Part shown: positions 4,946 to 6,327 of the stretch, one piece after another
Numbering within the stretch: position 1 is the stretch's first letter
How the letters are laid out: every line of letters starts with the position of its first letter
The notes under the pieces: model-generated
Seen by the model: the letters and a program-made list of their open reading frames with translations, nothing else
Database searches by the model: none
Told to the model about the DNA's origin: nothing
DNA from: Bacillota bacterium
Lineage (GTDB): Bacteria; Bacillota; UBA4882; UBA10575
NCBI GenBank assembly: GCA_012512605.1
Contig: JAAZDX010000109.1
Location: 1-6,327 of the forward strand
Direction of reading: 5' to 3'
Length of the DNA stretch: 6,327 nucleotides
Position numbers and translations under genes: made by a program

Positions 4946-6327
4946 TTATCCCTCACGGCGAGCGGAGTCTGCTAAAAGCTGGATAAACTCCTCCTCCGTT
5001 AAGATCGTAACCCCTAACTCCTGGGCTTTTTGGTACTTAGACCCCGGATCCTGGCCAACCACCACATAATCGGTACGGCGACTAACCGCCGAACCGGGTT
5101 TTCCGCCCAAACGCCGGATGGCTTCTTCCGCCGCACGACGGGGCATCGTCGCAAGGGTCCCCGTTAGGACAAAGGTCTTCCCATCGAGGGGCAATTCGTC
5201 CCCCGGCGTCTCCGGGGCCGCCGTCATCTGTAATCCAGCGGTTCTTAATTTTTCGATCAGTTTTCGGTTCTGCGCTTCTGCGGCATAGGCCCTGATACTA
5301 TCGGCAATTGCGGCACCGACATCGGGGACCGCCAGCAGTTCTTCCGGTGTCGCCGCCAGCAAACGGTCGATACTAAGGAAGGCATTGGCCAGCCGCCGCG
5401 CCATCTCCGCCCCGACATGCCTAATCCCAAGGGCGAAAAGGACACGCTCAAAGGGCACCTCTTTACTGCGGGCAATGGCCGTCAGCAAATTCCGGGCCGA
5501 TTTCTCCCCAAAGCGCTCTAGGGTCACCAGGTCACTAAACTCTAAGCTATATAAATCGGCTGGGTCCTTAATCAACTCTTTCTCCAGCAGCATATCAATG
5601 ATCGCCGGTCCTAAACCTTCAATATTCATCGCCGACCGGGAAGCAAAATGCAGGATAAACTCGCGGAGCTGAGCGGGGCAGGCTGCACTCAAACAACGGA
5701 TCACCACCCCTTCCGGGTCCCGGGCAACGGCCGAGCCACAGACAGGACAAGCCGTCGGAAAGTGGAATTCCACTTCTTCCCCGGTACGTTTCTCCTTGAC
5801 TACCCGCACCACTTCAGGGATGATCTCCCCCGCTTTTCGGATAATCACCGGATCACCAATCCGGATCTCCTTCGCCCTGATGTAATCCTCATTATGGAGG
5901 GACGCGCGGCTGACTAGAGAACCGCCAACCTGGACCGGAGTGAGCAACGCCAGGGGGGTCAGCGCCCCCGTCCGCCCCACACTGATCATAATGTCCTGAA
6001 CTTTGGTCTCCACTTCCTCGGCGGGGAATTTAAAGGCCACCTTGCTCCGGGGCGCTTTCGCCGTTGTCCCCAGCGCCTCCTGGGCGGTAAGGGAGTTTAG
6101 TTTTACCACAATCCCGTCGATCTCATAGGGCAAAGCAAAGCGCTCCTCTTGCCAACGACGACAAAAGACAATTACTTCTTCGATGGAAGAACATAAGGCC
6201 GACTCCGGGTTGACTTTAAAGCCCCACCCTTTAAGCTGGTTGATGGCCTCCCACTGAGTGGCGGGTGCGCTCCCGACGCCTGCCCCTTCCCACCAGAGGA
6301 GATCGTAAAAAAAGGCATCCAACCGCC
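4946..6327 (-). CDS. ligA: NAD+-dependent DNA ligase LigA, C-terminal part (5' end outside the window)
   Basis: LigA seals 3'-OH/5'-phosphate nicks during replication and repair, using NAD+. The frame is open to the window edge, and 459 residues are seen of the usual 660-680. The NAD-binding Ia domain and the start of the adenylation domain, with its catalytic KxDG lysine, are missing only because of the edge; the first visible in-frame TTG is not the true start. Counting from the Leu at 6322: PYEIDGIVVKLN (65-76, nucleotidyltransferase motif IV), AFKFPAEE (96-103, motif V), VGRTGALTPLALL in the OB fold (about 105-185), a zinc finger with Cys192, Cys195, Cys210 and Cys215, helix-hairpin-helix repeats (about 225-345, with FGEKSARNLL and LGIRHVGAEMARRL), and a BRCT domain (about 378-455, LDGKTFVLTGTL ... 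TDYVVVG). The gene ends RREG-TAA. Its position before gatCAB recalls the Bacillus arrangement. Confidence 0.98.
   Translation of the reverse strand, partial: RLDAFFYDLLWWEGAGVGSAPATQWEAINQLKGWGFKVNPESALCSSIEEVIVFCRRWQEERFALPYEIDGIVVKLNSLTAQEALGTTAKAPRSKVAFKFPAEEVETKVQDIMISVGRTGALTPLALLTPVQVGGSLVSRASLHNEDYIRAKEIRIGDPVIIRKAGEIIPEVVRVVKEKRTGEEVEFHFPTACPVCGSAVARDPEGVVIRCLSAACPAQLREFILHFASRSAMNIEGLGPAIIDMLLEKELIKDPADLYSLEFSDLVTLERFGEKSARNLLTAIARSKEVPFERVLFALGIRHVGAEMARRLANAFLSIDRLLAATPEELLAVPDVGAAIADSIRAYAAEAQNRKLIEKLRTAGLQMTAAPETPGDELPLDGKTFVLTGTLATMPRRAAEEAIRRLGGKPGSAVSRRTDYVVVGQDPGSKYQKAQELGVTILTEEEFIQLLADSARREG

Noticed and set aside
6304..6327. TTG at 6322 as the start of a short ligA or a separate gene
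   Set aside because: The frame is open to the edge, and the sequence matches the middle of LigA, within the adenylation domain. The gene is simply cut by the window.

Overview
The window looks like part of the chromosome of a spore-forming member of the Bacillota (Firmicutes), moderately GC-rich by eye. The reasons are the gene order ligA, gatC, gatA, gatB, which recalls the ligA to gatCAB neighbourhood of Bacillus, the strong GGAGG-type ribosome binding sites, and a SleB-type cell-wall hydrolase of the kind that acts on the spore cortex. A lineage related to Hydrogenispora/Limnochordia or Moorella-like Clostridia is possible, but this is inference and the sequence alone does not settle it.

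Every convincing gene lies on the minus strand, so transcription runs from high to low coordinates. From right to left: (1) 6327-4946, the C-terminal two thirds of NAD+-dependent DNA ligase LigA, cut by the window edge; (2) a 131-nt gap; (3) gatC, 4814-4524; (4) gatA, 4485-3004; (5) gatB, 3029-1527, whose start overlaps the end of gatA by 26 nt; (6) a 207-nt gap; (7) a secreted LysM + SleB-type hydrolase, 1319-720; (8) a 100-nt gap; (9) a small four-helix membrane protein resembling the phage-holin-4 family, 619-203, with a duplicated acidic tail repeat; (10) 202 nt at the left edge. The last stretch has no complete gene, but it carries a good-looking promoter on the minus strand, an open frame running off the edge and a perfect 9-bp hairpin.

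The three Gat proteins form the GatCAB amidotransferase, which converts Glu-tRNA(Gln) and/or Asp-tRNA(Asn) to Gln-tRNA(Gln) and Asn-tRNA(Asn). The three genes are tightly packed and very probably one transcript. LigA seals nicks in DNA and is a conserved neighbour rather than a functional partner. The hydrolase and the membrane protein form a second possible unit concerned with the envelope or spore: an exported peptidoglycan-cleaving enzyme beside a membrane protein. The usual SleB partner YpeB is not in this window.

Most of the window is ordinary housekeeping sequence. I found no CRISPR array, insertion sequence, tRNA, rRNA, recognised riboswitch or clearly novel system. The places most worth a second look are the left-edge promoter plus hairpin, the hydrolase/holin-like pair, the exact 21-bp tandem duplication in the membrane protein tail, and the departures from consensus in GatA.
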